From the NCBI GenBank assembly GCA_037577475.1, contig CM075184.1:7036094-7100093 (forward strand): DNA of 64,000 nucleotides, in the 5' to 3' direction. The notes below the pieces were generated by a model. That model was given only the letters and a program-made list of their open reading frames with translations. It made no database searches and was not told the DNA's origin. Of this stretch, positions 13,601 through 24,222 are shown piece after piece. The stretch's first letter is position 1. Each line of letters begins with the position of its first letter. Position numbers and translations under genes: made by a program. Source of the stretch: Chaunax sp. Z400 (lineage: Eukaryota; Chordata; Actinopteri; Lophiiformes; Chaunacidae).

Positions 13601-15901
13601 CTTATCCTCTCATAATAAACTTCCATTTATACATAGTAGAAAAGCCAACCTCCAAAGAGAGTAGGGATGATCCTCATCAGGGGCCTCATTTGTAAAGGTT
13701 GCTCCGCACAAAAAAGTAGCGTAAACAGGGGTGAAACGGGCGTAAGCATCTTTCATATTTATAGTCTATATTTATTTGTTAGAGCCTAAGTACATAAATA
13801 TGTAAATGTGATTTAATGTAATTATATTGTTTGATGCAGATATGGTGGAATTATTTGAGGATTGTTGATGTTGTTACATTTTTAATTGAATGTCAGCATT
13901 GTGGATCAGTTGGAAGGTGAGACTTTTCCTCTGTGTGTCAAACAGTTTCTGACTGCAGTAAAAATATTATTTTTGAAAGGCTAAAAACCAACAAATATAG
14001 GACAGAAGTAGAATATTTGGTTAGATAAAAACATGTTCTGAATTTTGGGAACGATTCCATCTATCTTTTTTCAGCTGTGTGTTGTTTGGCTTCAACTTTC
14101 ATGTCTGACCACTTCTTTTTGACTCTGCAACAGTTGGTGGAGTTGATCCAACACTGTTCACCATCCACCACATGCTTCTGTCAGACAAACTGCTGGAGAC
14201 ACTGCTTACTTGTCCTTTAACTGTGCTTTATTAACACACTGCACAACATCAACGTGTGCTCTAAGCAAGTAACACTGGAGAAGTCTCAACCAACCTTGCT
14301 TGATCACTCGAATTTTAACTAATGCTGCATCTTTTCACTGGATGAAGGATTTTAGTCATCAAACATCATCAAACATCAAACATAAGTTATGAGAGAAAGA
14401 AGCTCAGCTAGTTAGGTCAATGCATGGGTGGAAACTCACCTCGCAGCTCCCCACTCTTTATGTAGTGTTTGTGTTTTAATTACCAGGTCAGTATGTTGTC
14501 TGTGTGTCTGTATAATGTTGTATAAGACATTACATTACTAATATTAAATATCTCATGAATCCTGCATTGTAGAGAAAACTATTATTGATGTTGTTAGCTG
14601 TCCAATGGCAAGACCATGATGCTTCAGTTGAGTTTGCCGATCAATTGGAGGCTGTGTTCCTGACTTGTCAGCCAATCAGAGACCCCCTCCACCCCACCCA
14701 CCCCCAAAATCAATATATTACGATGGTAGAGGCCTCACTTGTCAATGACCCTGCTGTCTGCGTCGGTACATTTGACCCATTATAAAACATATATGCCAGT
14801 TCTACATTGCTGAAAAGGAAATCTGTCGTAACTGACCGATTTGTCTCTTCTGACTTACTGATGTATTTTTTCTTTAAACTCGCTGTAAACAATGAATCAT
14901 TATGGGAGAAAAGTATAATGCAGTTGGCCGAAACTGAGAACAGTGCTGACTAAAACACCATTAGTATGTCTTAAAGGAGAGATTCTTGGTTTAGGCAATA
15001 GAACAAATCTTCTTGTGGTACTCTAAGGCATACTGGAAAAAAAGACTTTCACCCTGCTGTGTATATCACATTTATTTATTTTTATTTCTACAGACACAGT
15101 GCAAATTTGAACCTGCACCACAAGCTGCTGACCAAAGACTCATTCAGCCCTGCCAACAGTCTCTACTCACCCTTATCCCACTGTAGAGACAGAGACTCTG
15201 TTGGCCTGGACTACTGCCTAGACCAGCGGGACAGTGTGCCCCATCGAGACCCAACCAGCCAGACCTCCGTCATCTTCCGAGGACACAATCGCATGGGCCT
15301 GGTCTTCCCTATGAGCAAAATGTCCTCCGCACAATACAGTACTGAGGCATCACCCATAAGAGAGATGGAGGGATTAGGAAGTGGAGTAGAGGGTGGTGCA
15401 AGTCTCGAGGATGGGGCTGTCCTGGACCTGAGCACCTCCTCCTCTGCTCCACCTCGTGGCAATGGCAGTGCTCTGTCATCTTGGGACTCAGATGGAGCCT
15501 GTAGTGAGGAAGTGGAAGGGGCAGAAGAGGACGAGGAGGCGATCCCCATGGAGGAGAGTGATGAAAGCTGCGATGGGATCGGCGTTGGGAGGCCTGGGAG
15601 TGAGGAGTTGCCACTTGGGGCAGACAGGACACTGGGCAGCATTGGTGGAGGACAAGACAGGCTTCAGGGAGCTGGGGCAGGATCTCCAATCACCTGCCAC
15701 GTCTGTCAAAAGGTCTACAGCAACAAGGGCACGTTCAGAGCCCATTACAAGACTGTCCATCTGAGACTGCTTCACAAGTGTAAAGTCCCTGGCTGTGATA
15801 CATCCTTCTCCTCTGTTCGAAGCAGAAACCGACACAGCCAGAACCCAAACCTTCATAGGAACCTAGCTCTGAGCTCAGGGGCCACAGTGGACCAGGAGTA
15901 G
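1924..15901 (+). CDS. bnc1: bnc1, basonuclin 1 zinc-finger transcription factor (gene span, 5 coding exons)
   Basis: Basonuclins are nuclear C2H2 zinc-finger proteins; mammalian BNC1 acts in keratinocytes and germ cells and has been linked to both Pol I and Pol II transcription. Joining 1924-1935, 6857-6959, 9227-9462, 10981-13076 and 15094-15901 keeps one open frame of 1084 codons plus stop (human BNC1 is about 994 aa). Residues 5 to about 230 are the conserved cysteine-rich and QVEIV-type N-terminal region. Finger pairs start near residues 379, 771 and 1017; each has a C-x2-C...H-x4-H finger followed by a C-x4-C finger. A basic nuclear-localisation-like stretch, PKKKSRKSSMPIK, lies near 564-576. 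A Q/H run (239-247), a Gly run (about 357-371) and acidic C-terminal segments are also visible. The segments FPNLKTVQPVLPFYRS and QTSVIF-RM fit BNC1 better than BNC2. Everything from the second exon on is secure; the first exon is inferred. Confidence 0.96.
2512..2603. repeat. Compound (CA)n(GA)n microsatellite
   Basis: About 17 CA units pass directly into about 28 GA units. ORFs over it are repeat artefacts. Confidence 0.95.
2747..2795. repeat. (GT)n microsatellite
   Basis: GT repeat with one C interruption, in bnc1 intron 1. Confidence 0.92.
3857..3888. repeat. (CCT)n trinucleotide repeat
   Basis: About ten CCT units; the opposite strand is a purine (AGG) run. Confidence 0.9.
4141..4235. 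repeat. (TG)n microsatellite
   Basis: About 47 TG units with one A interruption. Confidence 0.95.
6300..6386. repeat. (CA)n microsatellite
   Basis: About 43 uninterrupted CA units, 470 bp before bnc1 exon 2. Confidence 0.95.
6857..6959 (+). CDS. bnc1: bnc1 exon 2
   Basis: 103 nt between acceptor ...tattgacag and donor gtaagag. It encodes AICCTLVNCNCDSF and then a CxxC-containing KHGWVAH segment, the most N-terminal conserved basonuclin block. It starts in phase 0 and ends one base into an Ala codon completed by exon 3. Confidence 0.93.
6960..9226 (+). other. bnc1 intron 2
   Basis: 2.3 kb between conserved exons. Unique-looking AT-rich sequence; no coding or repeat structure could be named. 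Confidence 0.6.
9227..9462 (+). CDS. bnc1: bnc1 exon 3
   Basis: 236 nt between acceptor ttgtag and donor gtgagc. It encodes the highly conserved block around SQVEIVHSNVVFD, LMLYGTQAIPIRLKILLDR and DWTLQDYIRGYVLQ. It ends in phase 0. These motifs are shared by BNC1 and BNC2, so they fix the family rather than the paralogue. Confidence 0.95.
9463..10980 (+). other. bnc1 intron 3
   Basis: Contains a GT repeat at 10625-10714. The stretch 10255-10480 is unusually non-repetitive, with TAAT-type cores, and is a candidate conserved non-coding element. No exon is seen. Confidence 0.55.
10625..10714. repeat. (GT)n microsatellite
   Basis: GT array with a few C interruptions, 270 bp before the bnc1 exon 4 acceptor. 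Confidence 0.95.
10981..13076 (+). CDS. bnc1: bnc1 exon 4 (large exon with zinc-finger pairs 1 and 2)
   Basis: 2096 nt between acceptor ctctctctag and donor gtgagg. It opens with DVAGKVLDRWAIM, then FLRFGETKSIVELMA. Finger 1 begins with C379 (CNACEKTF) and finger 2 with C407 (CTIEGCNMVF). The NLS-like basic run is near residue 564, and finger 3 begins at C771 (CEICSKTF). The exon stops inside finger 4, after RSRSRDR-type residues, with two bases of an Arg codon. A large exon 4 carrying most of the protein is the known vertebrate BNC arrangement. An in-frame TGA lies immediately after the donor, so intron retention would truncate the protein before its last finger pair. Confidence 0.97.
13077..15093 (+). 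other. bnc1 intron 4
   Basis: Two kb that split zinc finger 4. Near 13676-13750 there is a fragment resembling a common fish repeat end (ggggcctcatttgtaaa, then cacaaaaaagtagcgtaaa). The rest shows no recognisable structure. Confidence 0.5.
15094..15901 (+). CDS. bnc1: bnc1 exon 5 (last coding exon, zinc-finger pair 3)
   Basis: The acceptor atttctacag is followed by 808 nt ending in TAG at 15899-15901. The first base completes the split Arg codon, and HSANLNLHHK supplies the histidines of finger 4. After acidic and serine-rich linkers (EEDEEAIPMEESDES), the third finger pair begins at C1017 (CHVCQKVYSNKGTF) and continues with CKVPGCDTSFSSVRSRNRH. The end, about 25 residues past the last finger, matches the short tail typical of the family. 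Confidence 0.96.
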
Positions 15902-16664
15902 GGATCTGAACTCATGCAACAATATGACTGATTTCTTTTGTTCCAATTGTCTGTTTGTTGTTTTCCATTTTTTGGGCACCTAAGGAAGGTTCACCAATCA
16001 GCACTTTTAAAATTCCATACTGTGGTCCACCCTGTTGTCATATTTAGGCAAAAAAGAGACAATAAAAAGAGGGTACAATCAAAAGTTCAGTTTAGACTCT
16101 TAAGGCAGAAACTGTGTTTACACATCAACACATCAAGACCAGCCAAAACAAACGCCTGTCAGGAAATTCATTTTTTATAGTGCAGTACTGATGTCTTTGT
16201 GCTGGTTTGCCCTACAGCCCAGTTTAAACCTTAAACCATTTATATGAGCTGAATCTTTCCATTTGCTGTCCAACTGGGAGTTGATCCGTGACCATGCGAC
16301 TTATTTTTTCTGGTGTTTATGTTGCCCACATCTTCCCTGTGAAGCTGTGTATAATGTGTTGATCTAAAACAGTAGTAAAGTAACATTTTACATGTGTCGT
16401 TTGATTCGTTCGGACTCAAGGGTCTTTGTTTGAAAGCTATCGTGTTGTGAGCTCGATCATTAAGTTACTGTATGGTGTTTTACGACCTGTCTTTACTGTT
16501 TTGGTTGTTGAAAACTGCTAATGTTGACCAAAGATTTTTTTCAGTCCACAGGTGTGTGCAGAGTCCCTTTCATACTGTATGAGAGGTATGTAGTATTAAA
16601 AGGGCCGCCCAGTCTTTGTGATTAACAGCAGTATTCAGATATGGTCTCTGCTGCAAAAAAGAAA

Positions 16665-16670
16665 AATAAA
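16665..16670 (+). terminator. bnc1 proximal poly(A) signal AATAAA
   Basis: Canonical hexamer 764 nt past the stop codon, followed by a T-rich stretch (gtacttttgactgac). Probably a proximal polyadenylation site. Confidence 0.45.
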
Positions 16671-17308
16671 CCGTACTTTTGACTGACTGGGGTGAACTTA
16701 ATTTTGGTGGGAGCTTTGTATAAAAATCTGCTCATGGGACCAGACTTTTTAAGGCATTGCTTTTATTGCTCGTATTGTTTGTGTGGTTGCTTGCAGTATC
16801 CTGCCTGACTGGACGAACGGCAGGAACACGTGCTGTATCTGGAGGCTAGGAGCATGTACTGTGAATGAGTCAAACACTGAGAAATGATAAAAAAAAAAAA
16901 ACACAATTTATAATAATAGCCCCACACATGAGCCACCCACTAAAATGAACTCTTAAACAAAATGTTTATTGAACTGTATATTCTGTGAATAGAGTAATTT
17001 GTTATCTGAAATGAACCAAAAAAATATACTGTAAAAAATATGTTTACTTCACCACTAGCATTACACAAAATCCTTTGTCAAAAATGAGTGAACAAGAACA
17101 TTGTGTTGTACCTGTCTGATTATTTCACCATTGTTTACTGTTCTGGTTTTGCTCTATAATCTTTTTGTTTCATTCTCTATTTAAATGCAATGGTCCAGAT
17201 TTTTTTGTTTGTTGCCTGAATTTGTCTTTAAAAAGGAGCAAAAACCAACATATGCGAATAGGTGTTCATTTTTTCTTTGATTTAATGTTACAATATTCAT
17301 TCCAATTT

Positions 17309-17314
17309 AATAAA
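17309..17314 (+). terminator. bnc1 distal poly(A) signal AATAAA
   Basis: Canonical hexamer about 1.4 kb past the stop, followed by a T/G-containing stretch (tatgtatgtttgcaagcc). Candidate distal 3' end. Confidence 0.45.
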
Positions 17315-17374
17315 AAGCCATATGTATGTTTGCAAGCCTTGATTCCATTCCGTTCCATTTCATTCAACTCAATT

Positions 17375-17377
<3 letters not shown>

Positions 17378-17464
<87 letters not shown>
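17378..17464. repeat. (CA)n microsatellite
   Basis: About 43 CA units just beyond the distal bnc1 poly(A) signal. Confidence 0.95.
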
Positions 17465-17467
<3 letters not shown>

Positions 17468-17956
17468 GAATCTGATCTGATTTAGGTTGACTCCCTATGA
17501 TACTCAGCATTAGGCAGCGTTTCAGTGATGAGACACATAAAGCAGTGGGCTGCTGGGAGGATAACATCCAAGCTTTGCTGCACAAGATATCTTTCTTAAA
17601 AAGTTATTAGAGGTGAAGTATCAGTTTGACCAAATTACCAAATAACATTTTGTTTACCTGCAGCATTGAGCCATTAGATAACTTTTTTTGACAGTTTTCA
17701 GATATTGTCATTAAGATTTTTCAAGTGGAGCTGAATGTATATCTCTACTGAAACTGTGTTGGATAATCTACAGGTCTCACTTGAGGTGAATTTTTCAGTA
17801 TTATGCTCAGTGTTAAAGACGGATTCTGCCTTCATTTCATCCATATTTGTGCACATTTTTAAGAGCTCACAGATACGGACGAAAAGGAGCAGCGATAACT
17901 GAAGCAAGACATGACAAGCATGTACAGACAAGAAAAAGGAAAAAGTTAAATTACAA

Positions 17957-18455
17957 AAGCCCCATTTCCACTGCGTAGTATCGGCTCGACTCTACTGGCC
18001 TTCTTTGAGTTTCCATCAGGTAAAAAAGTACCTGGAACCTAGTACTACTTTTTTAGTACCTTTTCCATTGTGGTTCCAAGTGAGCCGAGCTGGTGCTAAA
18101 AGGTGGTCAATGCCCGGCACACACAGAGTATCCTGCACAGCACAAATCAATGATCGCCACACTCAAACAGCGAAGCTACTTTAGCGACCGTAACTTTTTT
18201 AAAAAATTGCAGCCGCTTTATTGAGGAGGTGCAGACGTTCATGTCTTAAACAACTAATGAGAGGATCAGGAGAGATGAACAAGAGGTGTGTGTTGTGTTG
18301 AAGACTACGCCATGGCAGGATTGCGTGGTGTCATCTACCCTGAGGAGGAACTATCCTGTAATGGAAAACGACCTGCAGAAATGTACCTGATACCAAGGCG
18401 AGTCGAGTAGAGTCAAGTAGAGTAGAGCCGGTACTACGCTGTGGAAATGTGGCTT
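17957..18455. mobile_element. Non-autonomous DNA element with terminal inverted repeats, copy 1
   Basis: The left end aagccccatttccactgcg and the right end, read in reverse (aagccacatttccacagcg), are imperfect inverted repeats that extend about 40 bp through gactctact-like sequence. The inside has no ORF of note. A second, truncated copy lies near 21.7 kb. The superfamily was not identified and no clear target-site duplication was resolved. Confidence 0.7.
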
Positions 18456-18561
18456 AAGTGAAAAGACTCTCTGTCCACATGTTGTGATGTGTTTAATGGC
18501 CTCACTGACAGTATGTTATCACAACGCCATTTCAGTTGTTGTGAAACCTTTTGACTCTTCA

Positions 18562-18575
18562 CTGCCATCTTGTGG
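18562..18575 (-). promoter_or_regulatory. Possible CTCF-like motif
   Basis: Minus strand reads CCACAAGATGGCAG, close to the CTCF core consensus with one weaker position. Motif match only. Confidence 0.25.
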
Positions 18576-18859
18576 CTACATCAATGCCAACAGAAAGAAC
18601 ATATATGGATGTATGTGGGTCTTGACACATATGTAATTTGAAACGGATGCATTTCCATACATAGTTGGAGTATAAATGAACCTTAACTCAGCCTGTTGAA
18701 GGTGGGACCATTTCACAGGTACGAAGCTGGAATGGGGGCTCGTTGTTTTTCCTCCTCTGAGGTGGCACCTGGGGTCGTCACAGCATCGAATCTACAGTAC
18801 ATGTGTGTTAAAGAAGAGAGGTGGCAGGAGGTCAGGACAGGACAGGGGTGACATTTTGA

Positions 18860-19265
18860 CGCCTTATGTGTGCAAGCCGCAACCGGGAGATTTGTGACGG
18901 CCCTCCTGTTCTAGCAGAGCCTGCTGTGTTTTCCCTCCTGTCTGTCTGCCTAATGTTTTGCAGGTCTCTGGTAGGCGGAGTTAGACGCACAATTGGGTGC
19001 ACCTGACCAGTCTGGCCGTCTCAGTCCGCCCTCTCTCTCTCCATCAGCTGGGACAATGACTTTGTTTGGTTGACTTTGGTTTTGTTATTAGTTTTACACC
19101 ACGACTTTCCTCATCCATCATCCCACACAAACAACACTGATGACACCGATTTCCATATACATCTTGGTAAGTTTATTTTTTTTAATGATTTTCAGGAATA
19201 AAATTGTACATTCTTCGTTTGACCGTGTCTCTCCCATTTCTATGTCACGGCTCATGTTTTAAAAG
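18860..19265 (+). other. LTR- or exon-like sequence, unclassified
   Basis: Contains a strong donor-like ttg|gtaagttt at about 19168 and an AATAAA about 30 bp further on. It could be part of an old LTR or a non-coding exon; no coding frame is convincing. Confidence 0.2.
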
Positions 19266-19669
19266 CAGCGTTAAAACACTTACCAGCAAACTGTCTGAAA
19301 CCTGGGGAGACAACGGTGTGGGAGCTCCTTCGGCACCGAGCAGAGGACCAACCAGCATGTAGCAGGGATGTAAATGAATTAGAAATTAGAAAGTGCTGCT
19401 CTACGTGTATGGAAAATGTCACTTTAGACCCTGTAGCTGCTTTGTCGCTGGGCTAGCTTTTTATGCATGCTGTCTAAAATTACACAATGTGCGGCGTTAC
19501 GTCTCTGTTGTAGTGTAAATAATGTATTTAAGTGTAACAAAGCCAGAGACGGGCCTTTGTCATGGCCGTTTTGAGTAACCTCTGTGTATGAAGGCCAGCT
19601 GTCTCATGAGTTGAGCTACTGAGTACTGAGAATTTTCCGAAATACTCGGTATAAATGGTAAACATATAG

Positions 19670-20060
19670 TGATGGTTTGAGACAGGAGTGAAAGAAGCCA
19701 TCTATGTCAAATTGGAACAACCATCCCTGAACAGGGGTGGGGGTTTACGCCATCACCTGTCACCTACATACAATGCAGTCCTGACTTCTCTTCCACGCCG
19801 GTTTCACCATCGTTATGCTAACGACGCACATAATGGATCAATATACATCAGAGAGACTGCTGGTCCCAGCAACCCCAACGACCCACAATAGGACTGGGAA
19901 GGACCAGGAAGAAAAGGAAAGGGAACAGGTGACTTAACGACTCTCTGGGTAGTTTACATCTCACAGAGGATAAATATCCTGATCTCGTACCAACAGTTTA
20001 GAACTGATGAAGCCTCTCGGATGAGAGGAGAAACGTCTTCAAGCACACAAACATAACTCA
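19670..20060 (+). mobile_element. Penelope-like retroelement fragment (C-terminal endonuclease region)
   Basis: The frame from about 19688 reads VKEAIYVKLEQPSLNRGGGL, then RHHLSPTYN. From memory this matches the C-terminal part of GIY-YIG endonuclease domains found in Penelope-like elements of fish. It ends with a TAG at 19889 and is followed by a gatgaagcctctcggatgag tail often seen after such copies. No reverse transcriptase is present here, so it is a 5'-truncated relic. Family assignment is by recollection of the motif, not by search. Confidence 0.5.
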
Positions 20061-21708
20061 AAACAATATTGCAGCCCATTCAGGACAAAGATTTTTAAAA
20101 TAATAGGAGATGACATAGCTCGCTAAGCAGGGCCTGTTGTCAGAGGTTCTCTTGCCATCAGGCCTCGTTGACAGAGGAATCTCCAGTCTGACTCGACTCC
20201 CTCATTGCTGCACCATCAAACAAAACACAGACACGTAGACAGTTACCTCAACGCCAATATCTAAATACACACAATGTTCATAGTGATAAAATCATCGAGT
20301 CAGGGGATATTTATGAGAACTTGATTGATATTTTTTTTTTTTAGATCCTTTCTTTCTGTATGAAATGAAAGAGCCAGGGAGAAAGAAGTCACATTCAGCA
20401 GTTATTAAAAATGTGAGCTGCTGCAAAACGGCACAAATGCCACGACCCGAAAAAAGCTCTCACAGCTCAATTCACAGAAGAGGTGAATTAATCGCTTTGC
20501 AGTGTTAAAGGGCATGGATGGAAATGGACCAGGAACAGTGGAAGTATCATTGGGCCCATACTGACAAAGTAAGGAGGACAAATGTGTTACACAACAGACC
20601 AAAGTGTTGCACCATCACGAAGGGCTGAAAGCCTTGCATAACTCAACAATCCAGCCCACCCATCACATTTACTGTACATTAGTGAGCCTGTAGAGCTGTT
20701 CTTCATCACTTAGGAGCTGAAAAACCCAGTTCTGACAAGTGGCCCCCATCTGTTTCTCTGGCACGCTGCAGAAATCTAGTACCACTCTGAGAGGGCACAA
20801 GGGGTTATTTCAGCAGCCCCTGTGTGCTGCATGTAGGCGACAGCATTCAGCAGAGAACCTGGTTGATCTGTAGAGGTGGTGCACTGCTCAGCTTCCTCCA
20901 CAGAGCCGTATCTGGAACAACTTGCATCATTGGGGCTATTTTTATGAAGCAGTGGATCACATTCAGATACTGTTCAGTGGTAAATATGGAAGTGAAAGGA
21001 GGAGCCTCTCTTACAGTCTGCTGAAAAACAACTGCAGCATTTAGACTCAGATAAAAAACGGCCTAGAAAATGACAACATATAAAAAATAAGTGCAGGGAC
21101 ATGAATTTGTCCAATCTGTGGCCTTTTTTGTCATGTGTACCACTGAGTCAGCCCTTATCAGCAGCTTTTCACCCAATGCAGCATGTTGAATCTGCAGCGG
21201 AGCTCATGATTAAGAGAAATCCCTCTGATTGGTTGGTCATTCACCTAAAAGTGAATCTGTGTACAGACAGAGATGTGAGTGAGGCAATCAGGCAAATGGC
21301 TACTCTCAAAAGGGCACAAATGAATGTATGATGTCAGAAACACATGATAAATTGGTTTTATGGATCAGGATGTTTTTCTACTTAATAATGCCTCAGCTTA
21401 GTTTTGATGATTTCTTAATTAGACGATTCATTAAGATTGTCTCAGTAAAAAGTCTCGGGAGTGTTTGTGACAAAGTGATTATTATATTAATTGTATTAGT
21501 CAGAGGATAGGGATACCATCGTACCTGCATGGCTCCAGCAGGTATGTACCAGCATTGCCTTCAGTGGGTCAATAGTTGAATTTCAACAAGGGGGAACATC
21601 CTGGACGAGTGACTCATCTTCTTGACTATGAAACGCTTGTTAAACTTTCACCTGTGCTGTGTTTGTGGACTGTGTTTGAAATGTATGACTAGCTTACTGC
21701 ACTTGGCT

Positions 21709-22135
21709 AAAGTCCCTTTTCCACTGCATGGTACCAACTCGACTCGGCTCGGCTTGACACGCCTTGCTTTTTTTGTGTTTCCACTAGGTAAAAAGTACCT
21801 GGTACTACTTTTTTAGTACCTGCTCTGCTGCGGTTCCAAGCGAGCCGAGCAGATACTTAAAGGTCAGGTAAAACGTTACAGACCACAGATTGGTCAATGC
21901 CCGGCACACACGGAGTATCCTGCACAGCACAAATCAATGGCCGCCACACTCAAACAGCAAAGCTACTTTAGTGACCATAACTTTTATTTATTGCAGCCTC
22001 TATATTGAGGAGGTGCAGACATTCCTGTCTTAAACAGCTGATGGGAGGAACACGAGGTGGACGAGAAGTGTGTGTCACTACACCACGGCAGTTTCGTGTG
22101 GCCCCAATCTACCCTGAGGAGGAGCCATCGGCACT
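21709..22135. mobile_element. Same TIR element family, copy 2 (right end missing)
   Basis: Begins aagtcccttttccactgc and follows copy 1 through the shared segment agtatcctgcacagcac and the taccctgaggagga block. It then ends without the right terminal repeat. It is diverged from copy 1 by substitutions and small indels. Confidence 0.65.
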
Positions 22136-22139
22136 GGAG

Positions 22140-22255
22140 AAATTAGGGCCAAACTTGGTGATGTTATTAATTTGGGATTTTTAAAAAATAATGCAGATTA
22201 AATTTTCCACATTAATCACATGCATTGACACGTTAATATTGACAGCCCTGAAATA
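22140..22255 (-). repeat. hAT-like terminal fragment
   Basis: On the minus strand it starts cagggctgtcaatattaac and continues into a TAAT-rich, cgttaa-type segment and gccaaacttgg-like sequence. This is reminiscent of dispersed fish DNA-transposon ends. Only one end is present. Confidence 0.35.
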
Positions 22256-23984
22256 AATAAAAGTACGAACGAAGCACCATTTCAAACGAAACTCGGAGCA
22301 CATTGAGCCGTTCATTTTAGTCAAATGAAAAAGCCAGCAGTTATTTTTTAAAGTGACGTGATGTTTGCCAATTTAAGACAACACTACACTGTTGAAATTC
22401 ACACACTATGCATGTAAGTATACTCACATGCAGTACATACTACATGTGAGTATACTAATGGAAGTATGCAATTTGTAACACAGCATCAGTCTTACGCTTT
22501 TTGACTGCTGCATATTAACTACCTCTACCTGCTGCTATGGAGAATTATTTCATCTCACACAGACTCAGAGTACACAGTCCATGCTAGTTGGCTATCAGAC
22601 AACGTCTTTATGGTGTGTTCATGTCCAACTTTTTCATCATAGATGAGGCGAGGCGACACATGCTGGTGTAGATAATTACCCTATTAAACTTTCTGTCACC
22701 AACGAGACTTGGAGGTTATGTGACTGGTGTCATTTGTTTGTTTGTTTGTTTATTCATTGAATAATTGAATGTAATTCAGTGAAAGTTATCAGTTTGTATA
22801 AACACACACTCACAATGAAATATTGTTGAAAACAATACTTTTACGGAACCTTCTGACTTTATATTATAACACATCCCAGCACAGATATTTTAGAAACAGG
22901 TTTAAACTGAGGTTCATCCTCTGATCTGAGGTCAGATTGTTCACACAATCGTTTGTCTGTTCCCAAACATTAACATGTTTTTACATTAAAGGAATTCTCA
23001 AGAATATATGACCGTATTGTTTTATTCCTTACCATTTATATGTTGAACAACTTGATACAGCAGTGAGTTGGTGAATGACTGGTATGGTACATGGTGCAAA
23101 AACATGTGAAGTCGTTACACTTACATTATTGTTGCCCAGTCTGTTTGAGTCAGCCAATCATGTTCTGATTGGCTGATTTATGTTGAACAAAGCCTGGCTC
23201 CAAGCCAGCTAGCCGGGCTTCTTACCCATTTAAAGTCTGACAATAGCTTGAGATGGTTTTGGCCTCAAGCCCTCTAATCACTGGCTTTACCAGATAAAAC
23301 TGTGAGACTCTGAACTCCAGCTATCCTGACGGAAACTTCAGAGGGAACCAGCTTCTAGAGGGTTCCGTTAGTCTTTGGCCCCTATACCGAGGTCGGACCA
23401 AAGACTTGTACGTCCGGACTGCTGCAGGCCTCCTCCACAGTTTCCTCTGGCTCCGCCCTGCCCAGACATAGTTCAGCATTTATAGTCTCAGTGTTAAGTG
23501 TTGTCTGTGTTGTCTGTGTTGCTCGTCTTTATCGTTATGCATTGACAAACATTTTTCATCATAGTTTTCATCAACACTACTGAGCTGGTAGTTTACAGTG
23601 GGCCAATCGGAGCATCTGAAAACAGCTGAAACATGACTGATGAGAGAGACTCGACCAAACACTAAAGTTTAGTTGGTCTGACCTAAAAAAACTGGACTGG
23701 AGATGTGGAGAAAAAAACCTTTGGTAATATCAGAAGTATCCAGTATGTCTTATCCAGTATCCAGATCAGTGTGACACCTCAGTGGGAGTCAAACCATGAA
23801 TTTTAGGGTCTCCCAGAAAATATAAGTAAAGCAAACAATTCTTCTGCTTCTCGTGGGAATACATCAGCTGACTGAAAGTCCGATTGAGCAGCACATGAAC
23901 GACAGATACAAGAACACTACTGTGGGAATCCCAACAGTGAAACTGAGTCATTTTAACAACACTGCTGATGATCCCCCACATGTT

Positions 23985-24222
23985 CCAGAGGGAAGGGTCT
24001 TTCTGGGGCACTGACACCGGATCCCAACTCTCGGCCCTGGGATGGGGATCAGGGCCAGCGGGGGTGTGGGTGGGGGGTTGGGACGATAAGGCAGAGGAGG
24101 GTGGAGAGAATGGATTGTCCACGGGTCCATGGGAAGCTGAGGAATATGAGGGGGTATTACTGACCAGCACAGCAGCCAGATGGACAACAGATGACTTTGG
24201 TTCTCCCAAATACTTTGCAGGC
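23985..24222 (-). CDS. Unrecognised exon-like ORF, proline/serine-rich
   Basis: On the minus strand a long pyrimidine tract and the acceptor cccacctcag precede an open frame reading PAKYLGEPKSSVVHLAAVL, then SHGPVDNPFSPP, HTPAGPDPHP and DPSLWNMWG. The frame stays open to 23766, but composition changes after WNMWG, where a possible donor (cat|gtgggg) occurs. No known family was recognised. It could be an exon of an unlisted minus-strand gene, an old retroelement piece, or chance. No convincing partner exon was found, although a short exon-like tail ending in TGA lies at about 20198-20250 on the same strand. Confidence 0.25.

Larger units (their letters stand above)
15902..17335 (+). other. bnc1: bnc1 3' UTR (approximate end)
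   Basis: AT-rich sequence without coding features follows the stop. It contains two canonical AATAAA hexamers, at 16665-16670 and 17309-17314; the second is just before a CA repeat. The extent is inferred from these signals and was not checked against cDNA. Confidence 0.5.

Noticed and set aside
20198..20250. Short minus-strand terminal exon (MRESSQTGDSSVNEA then TGA) after a cag acceptor
   Set aside because: Only 15 codons, acceptor only moderate, and no linked upstream exon could be shown; kept as a note to the 24 kb candidate.
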